Assembly: GCA_911728435.2 (NCBI GenBank)
Contig: OU452198.1
Span: 11,008,001-11,072,000, forward strand
From: Apoderus coryli
Taxonomy: Eukaryota > Arthropoda > Insecta > Coleoptera > Attelabidae
Direction of reading: 5' to 3'
Length of the DNA stretch: 64,000 bases
Positions 10,940 to 21,994 of the stretch are shown in pieces; position 1 is the first letter of the stretch, and each line of letters starts with the position of its first letter. The position numbers were made by a program, and so were the translations under genes. Below the pieces are notes generated by a model. That model worked only from the letters and a program-made list of their open reading frames with translations. It was not told where the DNA came from and searched no databases.

Positions 10940-11744
10940 AAACGCTTTCGGGCATTCTGAAGCGTTTCTGGTGCGACATTCATCAGTAATCCGTTGACGT
11001 AAATCGTTTAGAAATGCTGGTTGAGTTTTATAAATTGTAATTATTTATCTGACCAGTCTTGTCTTCTGTTTTTTGTTTTTATTTATTTATTTAACAATTC
11101 GGGGTAGACACGGATCAAAGATCCGAAAACAGTACCTACATTATAATTTACATGTTCAGTGGGTTAATCAATAGAACTTAAAAAGTAATCATAACATAAG
11201 AGTGTAAAATACAGTAGTTAAATATATAGTTAGACATATTGAGATAATCGAAATCCAAGATCAACGAATTAAAAGATTTTAAGATCCTACAGATACTTAG
11301 GAGAATTTTGTCCAGCATTAGTTCGTCTAAATGAAATAAAAATTGTTGTAAAAGGAACGAACTATCAAAGTTATTATTGGCAATTTGAGGTTAATTTTCT
11401 TAGTTAACTGTCAACCAAATTTTTAAAAAGGAACGTGCGATTATGACATGTGAGTGAAAATTGCTGATATTTTGTTGTTAAAAAAAGTTTCACCATTCTG
11501 AAGCGTTTCTGGCCTACATTCATCAGTAATCCGTTGAAGTAAATCGTTTATAAATTTTAGTTTGTAAATAACTCCACAAAAAATCTAAACGATTTAAATC
11601 TGGTGATTCTGTAGAACACTCCACTGATCTTCCTCGGCCGATCCATCTGCCAGAAAAGGCTCCATCTAATGGGGTCAGAATGTTGAGGCCTGCACATTTC
11701 TCTGCATAACGGCATGGGACTGTCAATCTAGGGTACAATAACAT
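10940..11744 (-). pseudogene. Mariner-like transposase C-terminal relic with internal duplication
   Basis: On the minus strand 11744-11523 encodes GRWIGRG, a decayed SPDLNRLDF (third catalytic Asp block) and LQTKIYKRF. It is followed at 11545-11480 by LLQRITDECRPETLQN, the usual C-terminal helix. A second diverged copy of that tail (LRQRITDECR) lies at 11015-10960. Flanking DNA is duplicated too: 10803-11020 matches 11341-11545, and a 36 bp block at about 10768 recurs at 11023. The N-terminal half and first two catalytic residues are missing. It is related to the DD41D family of copy A but much older. Confidence 0.7.
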
Positions 11745-12097
11745 TAATAATTAATGATTGTTCATTTTATCAGTCGGCAATATTTACCAACTATAAGAAA
11801 TATAGAGGAATTGATAGATATCTTGGCTGTCGACTCGCAAAGTATTTTACAAGTAATCTAAAATTGAGACCCTTTTTGCTTGCCTAGTGTGTAAGCATAA
11901 ATGTTGAGTTGGTGGGTTATTTTCAATGTGTATTACATAGTTTAGTTTGGGCTTAGTTTGTATACTTTCAAAACAAATCTAACTCTTCAGGAGATCGACA
12001 CATTCGAAATTTTGAAAAATGTTCATGTAGTCCTTCATTTCATGACCCCTGAACCATAGAAATCACCTCCGTTGAAAACTTTATATATCTGTATATA

Positions 12098-12200
12098 CAG
12101 GGTGTTTCAAAAAGACGCGGCAATATTTAAGGTCATTTTATGAAAAGAAGTTACGTACGTACGTACGTCCGGAAATGCATTGTTTCCAAGATATAAGGTG
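12098..12200. repeat. Fragment of a CAGGGTGTTTC-ended MITE
   Basis: It starts CAGGGTGTTTCAAAAAGAC after TATA, a typical mariner-mobilised end. It contains a (ACGT)4 self-complementary run near 12154-12169. No matching right end is found. Confidence 0.4.
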
Positions 12201-12738
12201 TCAAGTCAAATATATCCTTACTGATTCCTTACGTGGTCCTAACTAGATCAACATTATTAAGTCTAGTGGCGTTAAGGGCGCTACTTAATAAAAATAATTG
12301 GCAAAACAAATGTACGCCTCTGACTGTTATTTAATTTGGATATTGTCTTGAGATAAACTACAGCTTTTAAATCTTTTTCATATGTTACTTCGTTTAAGAG
12401 ATAAAAATTTAAAACATTTTTCAACATACCAAGAATATTTGCGAATAAATCAATTAAAAACAATAATTTCGAAGCAGGGTTGGTCAAATTCTGATTTTTT
12501 TTAAAAAAATCAAAAATCAATGATTTTTATATAAAAATCAAAAAAATCATGGTTTAATTTTTTTTTAATTTATATTATTAAAATGTGATGCTTTGTTCCA
12601 AATGCTGAATTTTTATTCATCAGCACTTAATTTATTAATTCTGACTTTATGATTACTACGAGGATTACTATAAATGGTCTAAACAAAACTAGGAATAGAA
12701 AAGGCGTCCAAATTATTATTAGCTCTCCATATCATATA

Positions 12739-14825
12739 CAGGGTGGTCCAACGAAAAGTTTGCACCTAGCTTTTCTCTTTTTTTTGTAGTCGAATGCGAA
12801 AATGCTCGGACACGTCGATTTTGCTTTTGAGGGGGACACATTTTAAACATATTTTTCGATCTGCGCCTTTAACCCCCTAGCGGGGGTGAGTAACAACCCT
12901 AAAATTTTAAATGGAAAGAGGGGTCTAATGACATATCATTTGAAAGGACACAAAATTGTCTTTCTAATGATACCCTATTTGTCGAATTTTACTAAAACAG
13001 TTAATACGAAAACGACTTTAAAGACATTAAGCCGATAATTTTGGTATTAATGAGAAATACAAATAAGTTTTAATTATTACGACTGAAAACAACTACAATC
13101 ATTTCTAAATTATTTACTTTGAAGAAAAACGGGATTTCAAAAACACTATCTTATTTATCAGAACTAAATTCCTCACTAATCGTTTGCGTTTTTTGTTGAA
13201 ATAAAAACTGCAGATACGTGTAGGAAAAGAATTTACACCGTTTATTTTAGTCTTTTCATTGATTCAGTTTGGTTGCTTCTCAAGTTATTTTACTTTTACC
13301 GTACAAAATGATTTATTCCATTCTAGAACGAGTTGAAATTGTTAAACTTTATTTTCAAAATAATAGTAGTGCTAGACTTACGGCTCGCTTATTTAATGAG
13401 AGACATCCCGATAAAAATGTGAATGATGTGTACGTTGGCAAGTTAGTTAAAAAGTTTGTAGATACCGGATCTGTCTGTAATGTAAAACACCAGCCGCAGA
13501 AACCGATCAGAAATGAAGCTGTGGAAGTCGCTGTTTTAGGGCATGTTGAAATGGATCATAGTCAAAGTACCCGTCAACTAGCTGAAGCCTCAGGTGTCTC
13601 CCGTTCGTCCATAATAAGAATTTTAAAAGCGTACAAATTTCATCCGTACAAAATCAAATTAGTACAGGAACTAAATGAGGATGATCCTGATAGAAGGCTG
13701 CAATTTTGTGAAGCAATGAGCCAGCGTTTAATTGAAGATCCGCAATTATTATTTAACATTTGTTTTTCCGACGAATGCACATTTTATTTGAATGGAGCTG
13801 TAAATAGGCACAATTGCCGTTACTGGGATGACAGTAACCCACATTTATTCCGTGAGGTTCATACCCAGTATCCTCAAAAAATAAACGTCTGGTGTGGCAT
13901 ATTAGGAAATCATATTATAGGACCACTTTTTATTCCTGGAAATTTAACTGGTGAAGTGTACCTAAACATGCTTGAAGACACAATTGATCCTTTAATAACA
14001 CAAATAATAGAAGATGACCAAAATCATACTGCTGATCGGCTTTATTTCCAGCAAGATGGAGCACCTCCGCACTATGTGGCTCCTGTAAGACAGTTCTTAG
14101 ATGACCGGTTCCCTGGACGGTGGATTGGAAGGAGGGGCCCAATTGAATGGCCTGCCAGGTCACCGGATTTATCGCCTTTAGACTTTTTTCTTTGGGGGCA
14201 CTTAAAAAATAAATGTTTTGCCACGAAGCCCGAGTCCATAGAAGATCTTCGCCAACGCATTACAGAAGAGTGCAGAAACATAACACCTGATATGCTACAA
14301 AATGTTAGAAATAGATTTGAACAAAATCTGTATTATTGTATGGAATCAAATGGGTCACATTTTCAACATTTGTTAATGTAACGTTTTAATAAATCAATTT
14401 AACAGCTTGTTTACTTTTTTTACAAAGCAATGTTAAAACTAACAAACATTGGAATGTACTAACGATTGCAGGTGTTTTCACTCGCAATAATTAAAACTTA
14501 TTTGTATTTCTCATTAATACCAAAATTATCGGCTTAATGTCTTTAAAGTCGTTTTCGTATTAACTGTTTTAGTAAAATTCGACAAATAGGGTATCATTAG
14601 AAAGACAATTTTGTGTCCTTTCAAATGATATGTCATTAGACCCCTCTTTCCATTTAAAATTTTAGGGTTGTTACTCACCCCCGCTAGGGGGTTAAAGGCG
14701 CAGATCGAAAAATATGTTTAAAATGTGTCCCCCTCAAAAGCAAAATCGACGTGTCCGAGCATTTTCGCATTCGACTACAAAAAAAAGAGAAAAGCTAGGT
14801 GAAAACTTTTCGTTGGACCACCCTG
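12739..14825 (+). mobile_element. Mariner-like DD41D element, copy B
   Basis: A full-length 2087 bp element with CAGGGTGGTCC ends, about 340 bp inverted repeats and TA at 12737-12738 and 14826-14827. The right repeat has one terminal change (GTGAAAAC for GTGCAAAC). It is inserted 19 bp inside the 5' end of the Helentron-like element. The uninterrupted sequence is visible at 23213-23260, confirming a single TA as target. Confidence 0.95.
13308..14381 (+). CDS. Mariner/Tc3-like DD41D transposase, copy B (intact)
   Basis: The 357-residue protein is identical to copy A, with the same two helix-turn-helix regions and D155, D250 and D292. DNA differences from copy C inside the gene are few and silent (for example AGA for CGA in the second HTH region). 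ATG at 13308 is chosen over the upstream TTG-led extension at 13269. It is inverted relative to copy A, 3.8 kb away. Identity at the protein level between three copies implies recent activity. Confidence 0.95.
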   Translation: MIYSILERVEIVKLYFQNNSSARLTARLFNERHPDKNVNDVYVGKLVKKFVDTGSVCNVKHQPQKPIRNEAVEVAVLGHVEMDHSQSTRQLAEASGVSRSSIIRILKAYKFHPYKIKLVQELNEDDPDRRLQFCEAMSQRLIEDPQLLFNICFSDECTFYLNGAVNRHNCRYWDDSNPHLFREVHTQYPQKINVWCGILGNHIIGPLFIPGNLTGEVYLNMLEDTIDPLITQIIEDDQNHTADRLYFQQDGAPPHYVAPVRQFLDDRFPGRWIGRRGPIEWPARSPDLSPLDFFLWGHLKNKCFATKPESIEDLRQRITEECRNITPDMLQNVRNRFEQNLYYCMESNGSHFQHLLM

Positions 14826-14942
14826 TATGTAATATATGTATATATGGAGACTATTAGTTTCATGAAAAAAAATTTTTTTTTAATTTCACCGGAAATACTT
14901 GTTTTTGGTCATTTTATACATAAATAAGTAGTTTTAAAAAAA

Positions 14943-14978
14943 TGTCTGTCTGTCTGTCAGTGTGTCTGTCTGTCTGTA
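14943..14978 (+). repeat. GTCT tetranucleotide microsatellite
   Basis: A run of TGTC/GTCT units broken once by CAGTG. It lies about 120 bp inside the 5' end of Helentron-like element 1 once copy B is removed. The matching run in element 2 is at 23361-23393. Confidence 0.9.
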
Positions 14979-16409
14979 TGCACGAAAACGCAAAAACCGC
15001 TTAACAGATTTTAACCAAATTTGGTACAAAAATACTATTGGACATGGCAAGGAGCTGATTAGATTTTGGGAAACATTGAGCGTAGGCAAGGGGTTTAAAA
15101 GAGGGTTCAAAAATTTAAAAAATTCATAGTTCTTAAACTTATCCGAAATACTGCATAATTTTTTACGCATTTAATTGAATATAACCTAAAATATTTAACA
15201 TAAAATATTAGACCACATTGGCGTTCGAAAATAGTGTAAAATGGGGTAAAAAATATTTAAAAAAAACGTACTTCTTAAACATAGCAGAAATATTAACTAA
15301 TTATTTATAGCTTTAATAGAATATAACCTATAAAATGTGTCATAAATAACTTACTTTCATAGGCGTTCGTAAATAGTGGAAAAGGGGTCAAAATATAAAA
15401 AATACATATTTCCTAATATGTTATTCGAAATATGGAATAATTTTTTATAGTTGTGATAGAATATAACCTAAAAAATGTTACATAAAAGAATTAGTTCACA
15501 CAGGCGGTCGAAAATAGTCTTAAAAAAGGGTCAAAAACGAAAAAAAAAATGTTTTTCAAATACACCAGAAAAATTGACTAATTATATATAGCTTTGATAG
15601 AAGATAACCTAAAATATGCAGCATAAAATTTTTAGTTACATAGGCGTTCGTAAATAGTAAAAAAAAAAGGGTGTAAAATAAAAAAAAATTAAAATGTAAA
15701 AAAATTTATATTTAACTAGTTGAATTGGTGTTAAAAATACACGACAAAAATTAATGTTCCATAGGCGTCCGTGAAAATTCTATAAAAGGGGCAGAATTTG
15801 TATCCGTGATAACTCAAAAACCACTTAACGGATTTTAACCACATTTGGTACGAAAATACTACAGGATATTTATAGGTGGTGATGAACATTGAGCGTAGGC
15901 AAGAGGTTTAAAAGAGGGTTCAAAAATTTAAAAAATCATAGTTCCTAAACTTATCCGAAATAGTGAATAATTTTTTATAGTTGTGACAGAATATAACCTA
16001 AAAAATGTTACATAAAAGAATTAGTTCACACAGGCGTTCGAAAATAGTCTTAAAAAAGGGTCAAAAACGAAAAAAAAATGTTTTTCAAATACACCAGAAA
16101 AATTGGCTAATTATATACAGCTTTGATAGAAGATAATCTAAAATATGCAGCATAAAATTTTTAGTTACATAGGCGTTCGTAAATAGTAAAAAAAAGGGGT
16201 AAAATAAAAAAAAATTAAAATGTAAAAAATTTTATATTTAACTAGTTGAATTGGTGTTAAAAATACACGACAAAAATTAATGTTCCATAGGCGTCCGTGA
16301 AAATTCTATAAAAGGGGCAGAATTTGTATCCGTGATAACTCAAAAACCACTTAACGGATTTTAACCACATTTGGTACGAAAATACTACAGTATATTTATA
16401 GGTGGTGAT

Positions 16410-17898
16410 GGTTCTGGTAAACTTGGGGACCCACAGAATTTGACACTTTTTCTTAACTTTTTATAAAGCTTACCTTAAATAGAGATGAATTAAACCAAAA
16501 AATCAATGGATCATACAGTTTTTTGTTCTTAAATTGATAATAAAGATCTAAAATGCCTCGCTTCTTTTGGATCAAAAAGCGCCATAACCCGCTAATTATA
16601 TAAACTATTTATGGGGTATTCTTCTATTTAGTAACCTTGATGACCCACAGAATTCCTACTGAAAACACACAGATCACATTAAACCCCTTTTTTAAGTAAA
16701 ATAAATTTGCTAAAATATTAAGATAGGGTTAGTGTGTTACAAGTTTATTTACATTTACCAATTCTACCAAACAAGAATATAGAGGTTATATGCGATGTTG
16801 CCATATATATTCGACTCGTTCAAATGTTTTTTTGCGCAAAAATTATTTTTCTGTTAAGACCAGTTAGTATTTTATTTGCTTCTAGCGATTATAGTGAAAG
16901 TAGTTTAAGTTTGGATTCGCTCTTTACTTATTACTTAGTTTAAAATTAATATTATAGTTGGGCTGGATAGTTTTGTTACTTGGGTTGGGTAGTTAGGTTA
17001 CTTTGGCTGAGTTCTATTGGGGTAGTTTCGCTAGTGTGGGTTGGGTTAGGTAGTTAGGTAGTTAGGTTAGTTTGGGTGAGTTATATTGGGGTAGTTTCGT
17101 TTGTTGGGTTGGGTAGTTAGGTTAGTTTGGGTGAGTTATATTGGGGTAGTTCCGTTAGATTGGGTTGGGTAGTTAGGTTAGTTTGGGTTAGTTATATTGG
17201 GGTAGTTCCGTTAGATTGGGTTGGGTAGTTAGGTTAGTTTGGGTGAGTTATATTGGGGTAGTTTCGTTTGTTGCGTTGGGTAGTTAGGTGAGTTTGGCTG
17301 AGTTCTATTGGGGTAGTTTCGCTAGTTTGGGTTGGGTTAGGTAGTTAGGTTAGTTTGGATGAGTTATATGGGGTTAGTTTGAGTTACTTTATGGTAGTGT
17401 GCTTATATTGGGGTAGTTTGGTTAGATTAGGTTGGGTTAGTTTGGGATAGTGTGGTTAGATTGGGTTGGGTTAGGTAGTTAGGTTAATGTGGGTGAATGA
17501 TGTTGGGTAGTTGGGTTAAATTAGGTTTATTTTAGTTAAGGTATTAGTTTGACCATTTAAATATTTATAGGTGGTGAAATAGGTATTTTTTTTACTTTTG
17601 TTTATTTATTCCTTTCAGTTTTTAAAGTACGATTACACAATACTAGTGCAGTACATTTAAAACTCAGTGAAAATAAAATCACTTGGCAACACTGTAAATA
17701 CTGTGTGATGTTATTAGCGTATTTTTACTACTGCGTTGCGTGAACGTCTTGTTTTATTCAACTTTTAAAATCATTTTTCTCTTTCAAAAGTGCTTTATCC
17801 ATAAATTTTTTTTTAAAAAAGTGTTCTATTACAATAGAGCTTTTAAGTAACAAAAAAATTTTTGCTAAATTCCGTGGGTCCCCAACTTTACCAGACCC
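16410..17898. mobile_element. 1489 bp MULE-like non-autonomous DNA transposon
   Basis: The terminal inverted repeats are 32 bp with three mismatches (left starts GGTTCTGGTAAACTTGGGG; right inverse starts GGGTCTGGTAAAGTTGGGG). A 9 bp target duplication, GGTGGTGAT, lies at 16401-16409 and 17899-17907, and uninterrupted repeat units show it once (for example near 24291). A 9 bp duplication is usual for Mutator-like elements. No transposase is seen. The middle holds a G/T-rich minisatellite. The superfamily call is inference. Confidence 0.75.
16960..17560 (+). repeat. 56 bp G/T-rich minisatellite
   Basis: Units starting GGGTTGGGTAG occur at 17106, 17162 and 17218, a 56 bp period, with more diverged units on both sides. 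The plus strand is nearly free of C and rich in GGG/GGGG runs. It lies inside the MULE-like element. Confidence 0.85.
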
Positions 17899-18920
17899 GG
17901 TGGTGATTAACATTGAGCGTAGGCAAGGGGTTTAAAAGAGGGTTCAAAAATTTAAAAAATCATAGTTCTTAAACTTATCCGAAATATTGAATAATTTTTT
18001 ATAGTTATGATAGAATATAACCTAAAAAATGTTACATAAAAGAATTAGTTCACACAGGCGTTCGAAAATAGTCTTAAAAAGGGTCAAAAACGAAAAAAAA
18101 ATGTTTCCCAAATATACCAGAAAAATTGGCTAATTATATATAGCTTTCATATAAGATAACCTAAAAAATGCAGCATAAAATTTTTATTTACATAGGCGTT
18201 CGTAAATAGTAAAAAAAGGGGTAAAATAAAAAAAATTAAAATGTAAAAAATGTTATATTTAACTAGTTGAATTGGTGTTAAAAATACACGACAAAAATTA
18301 ATGTTCCATAGGCGTCCGTGAAAATTCTATAAAAGGGTCAGAAAAAATTTGTATCCGTGATAACTCAAAAACCACTTAACAGATAACCTACAACATGCAG
18401 CATAACAATTATGTTTACATAGGCGTTCGTAAATAGTAGAAAAGGGGGCAAAATAAATTTTATAATAAAACTAAAAAAAATCAATTAATTTGCGTTCAAG
18501 AACTTGGCCTAGATCTGAAATATAAAATATCTGCGTATAAATAGTGCCTCCAAAGAGAAGAAAAAGGCACAAAACCCGATACTGAAAAAAAAAATAGCTG
18601 ATGTCTACACAAAACAAAAATTTATTAAATTTAGATAAATGACAAAAAGGTCATAAAATTATTACTTTTACACTTAAATATGGAGAGCCATTCGTGCCTC
18701 GTGGGCAACATTTTTTTTATACTTATAAGATCATCAATTAAAATTAAAATTAAAAATAATTTGTTTTTCTGTTGTTTTGCATTGTTGTTTTTTAACTGTT
18801 TTGAGCATTTTGTTTATTTCTTAGGTTTAATAGGTAGATATTATAAAATATAAATAATATTATAATAATAACTATGTTTATGCTTTTGTAAGATCCTAAC
18901 TGGATTTTGCTTCCATTATA

Positions 18921-19806
18921 CAGGGTGTTTCAGAAAGACATGGCCAAAATTTGTGAGCGAATTGGGGACATCTAATGATGAAAAAAACCTAAATTGTAAT
19001 TTTACGAAAAAACCTTATTTACAAACATACAGGGCGTTAAAGATGACTACCTGAGAACGATTTTTTTGAAATATTTTGGAAACGAGTATAGATCAATTAA
19101 CCAAATGTAACATATTTATTCACCAAGTTAAATGTCGTAAACTGACATGAAATTGAATAAAAAAGGATGACCATAGGCGGGTCAACGGGGGGACCCTTGC
19201 CTTAATTATAACCTAACTTTTTTCCTTGTGCTTTTTATTCATTTTGTGTCAAAAATGTGATTAAAAATAAAGTTTTCTACATAAAAAAGGCATACTCTTT
19301 TTTCTCGAAAAACTTAAAGGTATTCGAGAAATTCGAAATTTGAAAATTTTAGGACAAAACTGGTCCTCAGTACAAAGCATTAATAAAATTTTGGAAAACT
19401 TTTCATTAGCAAACAGTATTTTAATAATTTTATTAATGCTGTTTACTAAGGACCAGTTTTGTCCTAAAATTTTCAAACTCGAATTTCTCGAAAACCTTTA
19501 AGTTTTTCGAGAAAAGAGAAGTATGCCTTTTTTATGTAGAAAACTTTATTTTATCACATGTTTGAAAATGAATAAAAATCACAAGGAAAAAAAGGCAAGG
19601 GTCCCCCGTTTACCCGCCTATGGTCATCCTTTTTTATTCAATTTCATGTCAGTTTACGACATTTAACTAGGTGAATAAAAATGCTACATTTGGTTAATTC
19701 TTCTTTACTCATTTCGAAAATATTTCAAAAAAATAGTCCTCAAGCAGTCATCTTTAACACCCTGTATCTTTGTATATAAGGACTTTTCGAAAAATTACAC
19801 ACCCTG
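18921..19806. mobile_element. Nested foldback (palindromic) element
   Basis: Outer ends CAGGGTGTTTC (18921) and ACCCTG (19806) have TA outside. Inside, a second CAGGGCGTTAAAG end at 19030 matches the inverse at 19764. The two halves are inverted copies for about 350 bp each, with the centre near 19390-19440. Half copies occur at 45590-45910 and 61885-62130. There is no coding content; transcripts would form a long hairpin. Confidence 0.75.
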
Positions 19807-19834
19807 TATATGGAGACCGTTTTATGCTACAATA

Positions 19835-20540
19835 TTCGATTTCTAGAATCAGTCCAGAGGCGCTTTCTTAAATACTTAGCTTAAAAAACTGACTATGTTT
19901 ATTCTCCACGGGGTTTTGACCAAACGCTCTTACTTTCCCGATTTAGTGCGTAGCACTATTGATTGTCTACTTCTTTTGCAGCGGGTCAATTTCCATGTAC
20001 CACGGGTGGGAGCCTGTCATACCGTGACCTTTAATGTTGGCACTGCTAGAACTAGTGTTTTTTTTTTTGCGGAGTCCCGTTTACTATATGTGCGATATCT
20101 TTAACCGAGTCTGTTACCATATTGATATTCATGCGTCGCCTATGTCTGTCCTCACAAATGCCATCATTGACGGTAACGATTACTTTTCCTGTATTGTTGA
20201 CCTCATATTCTGATGAGGTTTTATTTCTGATGAGTCAGCTTGTGTGTTCATGTACATCTCCATTTAGTTTTGTAATGGTGTAACTTCTTTATGAAGTTAA
20301 GTTATGAGTTATATTATATAATTAATATCTATATTATTTTATTTTAAGTTATTTTTTTTTGGTACTATTTTTACTTTTATTAATTTAGCATTAATTATTT
20401 AATATTAATAGATTGACATTTTTTTTGTTTTTTGTTTTATTTTTTTTCTGTTTCGATTCTTCTTTATTATCTTGTATAATGAATTGATTTTCCTGTAATT
20501 GGGTTTATCCTGTTGGACGTGTAGGACTGCAGTATATTGT
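19835..20540 (+). pseudogene. Jockey-like LINE 3' relic
   Basis: Frame-shifted fragments match the C-terminal part of the RT at 27305-28776. QRRFLKYL sits near 19860. IDCLLLLQRVNFHVPR at about 19960 matches the NIDCSHLLSRINFNVPR block. GTARTSVFF near 20040 matches the GYARTN block. The following 3' region up to about 20540 resembles the same LINE tail (CCTGTAATTGG...TGTTGGAC). It is 5' truncated, with several frameshifts and stops. Confidence 0.65.
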
Positions 20541-20544
20541 CGTT

Positions 20545-21110
20545 TATAGGCATAGGTTTTCCTATAATTATGCAACTTGTTTTTCGAGCAGCGAAAATGG
20601 CCTTAATTATCGAAGATTTTCTCGATTATGAGCTCGGGAAAACAGAAAATTACTGGCTTTAAATTGAACAGGATTTTGTTTAAATTATACGCTGGTGGGC
20701 GACATCTTACTATCCACAAAAGCAGGCATAAACTGCCGTTACCTTTTCGTGCATGAAAATTTCTCCTTCAAATCACACTCTGTATTCTAACCAAAACCAT
20801 GAATTTTGTATTGTTATAATCGATTCAATTGTACCGACCCCGGTATCTATCTTGTAGAAAAATAGCTACTGTTCTTTTAGGTATATAAGACCTAGACAAA
20901 TTTTACATATTTACATACGTATATTCAAGTATTTACTTTTGACGTGTTAAACAAATAATGTAATATTTGTACAGGATAAAATATTTGTTCGAACACATTT
21001 CATATTATTATTTATTTACTTTTCATTTGCGTATTTATATTTGTATTGAATTTTTAATTTTTTCCTAAAGTCTAATCAAAAATACACCATCGATTTCTAG
21101 ATAACAGTGA
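20545..21110. other. No gene recognised
   Basis: AT-rich spacer; I identify no conserved motif. Confidence 0.4.
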
Positions 21111-21114
21111 AAAT

Positions 21115-21195
21115 TAAATTTTCATTTTCAAGAAGATAAGTCCATTATGCCATACTCTATCGAATGCCCTTGCGAGATCTAGGAACAAAGCTCCT
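21115..21195 (-). pseudogene. Short jockey/CR1-type reverse transcriptase fragment
   Basis: The minus strand reads GALFLDLARAFDRVWHNGL. This matches the RT block around the first catalytic Asp of LINE reverse transcriptases (usually FLDxxKAFDxVWHxGL). Only about 25 residues survive and no neighbouring RT blocks are seen. Confidence 0.6.
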
Positions 21196-21994
21196 ATACA
21201 GGGTTAGTCACCCTAAACGCGACGGTCTACTGTGGCAAAACTATTCAGATTTTGAAATCTTTCAACGTAGATGTGAGTTTCACATTATACTTTTTCTACG
21301 ACTGTTTTAATGCTTTTGAATAAATTAAACGTAATTTTCAGGAAAATATTTTTTTTTCGAAACTTACCCCTGTTGGCATAAGCCTAAATACGATAAGTTA
21401 GAAGTATTAAATTGACTAGGTGGTGTTAAACTCTATTCACTATCACTGTTTTTGTGTTTTGAAATTAGCGAAATACTTTAATTATAATTATTATTAATTA
21501 TAAATACCTAAACTGTCAATTTGGTGTGTTTGTATGGTCGGCGTTGCTATGGTGATTTGTCATGGCCGACGCTACTTTTATCATTACCAGGAAATTTCCC
21601 ACTAGTTGACTAGCAAAATGTTTATTACGCACGGGTAAATGAAAAACTGCATTACAATGTACTACATTTTCAAATCATGATTGAACATATAATAAAGGCA
21701 TTTAAAGACAGTCGTAGAAAAAAATAATTTACTGAACCACCACAGACTAACGTTCTATTTTAATTAATAGGATTTACAACCTTATATCGCAAGATAGGTA
21801 CTGTTTCTATAAGGTTTCCATTAATTTAACATAGATTCTAATATAATCGATGAGGATAATTGTCTGGCGTTGAATAAAAATTACAAAACTAAACCAAACC
21901 GGAACAATTTTTTTAAATTTCGACTTACATTTGACTAAAGAAGGTTGCTGCTTGCTATCATGGTTGAGATGATTAAAAGTAATTGATTTAGAAA

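Larger units (their letters stand above)
15000..18460 (+). repeat. Higher-order tandem repeat, about 526 bp period
   Basis: The word GTATCCGTGATAACTC recurs at 15800, 16326 and 18351. The last gap equals one period once the 1498 bp MULE-like insertion plus its target duplication is removed. Each unit is built of about 120-140 bp subunits marked by AGGCGTTCGTAAATAGT-like words (15221, 15361, 15502, 15641, 15763). The array forms the body of Helentron-like element 1. Confidence 0.85.
12720..18710 (+). mobile_element. Helentron-like (HINE-type) element 1, twice interrupted
   Basis: The 5' end TAGCTCTCCATAT (12720) is the inverse of ATATGGAGAGC near the 3' end (about 18679). A hairpin GTGCC...GGCAAC closes the 3' end at 18710. 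Between them are a GTCT microsatellite (14943-14978) and tandem repeats. Subterminal inverted repeats, a GTCT-type microsatellite, a tandem-repeat body and a 3' stem-loop are the known layout of non-autonomous Helentrons. Mariner copy B (12739-14825) and a MULE-like element (16410-17898) interrupt it; without them it is about 2.4 kb. It encodes no Rep/helicase. Confidence 0.65.

Noticed and set aside
13269..13307. Upstream extension of the transposase starting at a TTG codon
   Set aside because: A non-ATG start is not needed; the ATG 39 bases downstream has a good context and precedes the conserved helix-turn-helix directly.
16960..17560. Telomeric (TTAGG)n array
   Set aside because: TTAGG words occur once or twice per 56 bp unit, not as a pure pentamer repeat, and the array lies inside a transposon with its own inverted ends.
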